The position numbers and the translations under genes were made by a program. This document shows, piece after piece, positions 63,432 to 64,000 of a stretch of 64,000 nt of DNA; within the stretch, counting starts at the first letter, position 1; every line of letters begins with the position of its first letter. The DNA is from Hyphomicrobium sp. CS1BSMeth3. GTDB lineage: Bacteria > Pseudomonadota > Alphaproteobacteria > Rhizobiales > Hyphomicrobiaceae. The DNA lies in contig NZ_FPEI01000006.1 of assembly GCF_900117415.1 (NCBI RefSeq), forward strand, positions 930,001 to 994,000, in the 5' to 3' direction. Below the pieces are notes generated by a model, which made no database searches, was not told where the DNA came from, and saw nothing but the letters and a program-made list of their open reading frames with translations.

Positions 63432-64000
63432 ATGGTCCCGATTGCGCTCACCATCGCTGGCTCGGACAGCTCCGGCGGCGCCGGCATCCAGGCTGATCTC
63501 AAGACGTTCACAGCGCTCGGCGTCTATGGTGCGAGCGTGCTGACCGCGCTCACGGCGCAGAACACTCAGGGCGTGCAGGGCGTACTGCCCGTCGAGCCGT
63601 CGTTCGTTACCGAGCAGATCCGTTCGGTGATGAGCGATCTCGAGGTCGGCGCGGCCAAGACGGGGATGCTCGCGACCGCGGCAGTGATCAATGCGGTCGT
63701 GACGACGCTCAAGGAGTTTCCCGAGATTCCGCTGGTCGTCGATCCGGTCATGGTGGCGACGAGCGGTGATGTGCTCCTCCAGGCGGACGCGATCGATGCC
63801 GTGCGCCATGTGCTGCTCCCGCGGGCGCGGCTGGTCACACCCAATCTGCCCGAGGCGGCGCGTTTGCTTGATGCCACCCTTGCCGAGACCGAGGCCGCCG
63901 TCGAAGAGCAGGGCCGCGAGATCTGCAGCCGCTTTGGCTGCAAGGCCGTGCTCATGAAGGGTGGCCATGGCACGAGCGTCGATGCGGTCGATCTGCTGAT
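63432..64000 (+). CDS. thiD: hydroxymethylpyrimidine (phosphate) kinase ThiD, partial
   Basis: 189 codons visible, cut by the window end. Starts [45 protein letters not shown], the unmistakable ThiD N-terminus. Further on: [44 protein letters not shown]. Ribokinase superfamily enzyme phosphorylating HMP and HMP-P in thiamine synthesis. 27 bases after ccdA, perhaps cotranscribed but functionally unrelated to sox. The C-terminal 70 or so residues lie outside. Confidence 0.95.
   Translation, partial: MVPIALTIAGSDSSGGAGIQADLKTFTALGVYGASVLTALTAQNTQGVQGVLPVEPSFVTEQIRSVMSDLEVGAAKTGMLATAAVINAVVTTLKEFPEIPLVVDPVMVATSGDVLLQADAIDAVRHVLLPRARLVTPNLPEAARLLDATLAETEAAVEEQGREICSRFGCKAVLMKGGHGTSVDAVDLL

Overview
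The window is an ordinary-looking stretch of a high-GC alphaproteobacterial chromosome. It is densely coded on both strands, with no rRNA, tRNA, insertion sequence, prophage or CRISPR array that I could see. The gene order pyrB - pseudo-pyrC - plsY - dprA - topA - rnr - DUF983 - NUDIX, the mutS/glnD/murJ neighbourhood, the malic enzyme fused to a phosphotransacetylase, and the Mg-type HemB all suggest Hyphomicrobiales (Rhizobiales). The sox genes suggest some capacity for thiosulfate or sulfide oxidation. Genus and species cannot be told from the sequence alone.

Layout. 1-7.6 kb: sfsA, a secreted hypothetical, a two-subunit 3-oxoacid (3-oxoadipate-like) CoA-transferase, a thiolase-like protein lacking the nucleophilic Cys, a Tim44-domain protein and a CaiB/BaiF CoA-transferase. 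7.9-16.5 kb: rluC-like and crcB (overlapping by ATGA), accA, a MaoC-like hot-dog protein, comM/yifB, an FMN alpha-hydroxyacid dehydrogenase, a Lys/Pro-tailed exported small protein and an ABC transporter with a degenerate ATPase site. 16.8-20.4 kb: divergent tonB and a His-rich ZnuD-like TonB receptor with a Zur-like inverted repeat between them, so probably a zinc-uptake locus. 20.5-24.5 kb: lipoprotein, VOC protein, RlpA, NUDIX and DUF983. 24.6-34.5 kb: rnr, topA, frameshifted dprA, plsY, non-catalytic pyrC and pyrB, all on the minus strand. 34.7-37.4 kb: hemB and an FAD-linked D-2-hydroxyacid dehydrogenase. 37.8-45.5 kb: murJ, glnD and mutS. 45.7-49.8 kb: maeB and an acyl-CoA synthetase. 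50.1-55.2 kb: an envelope block (class A PBP, CpoB-like, OmpA-like, Pal) without tolQRAB. 55.5-58.8 kb: leuA behind a Leu-rich leader peptide, then a stand-alone MreB paralogue with a small membrane protein. 58.9-64 kb: soxA, soxX, soxB, ccdA and the start of thiD.

The least-explained material is between genes. A modular extragenic repeat occurs in four copies (about 7.6, 10.6, 37.4 and 49.8 kb). A second, palindromic family with CTAGTGT ends occurs upstream of the FAD dehydrogenase and, decayed, upstream of accA. There are also three candidate regulatory sites: the Zur-like box, a perfect 16-base palindrome upstream of soxA, and a leucine attenuator. I found no clearly new multi-gene system. 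The most useful leads are these repeats and sites, the frameshifted dprA, and several paralogues that have lost catalytic residues (pyrC, thiolase, ABC ATPase).
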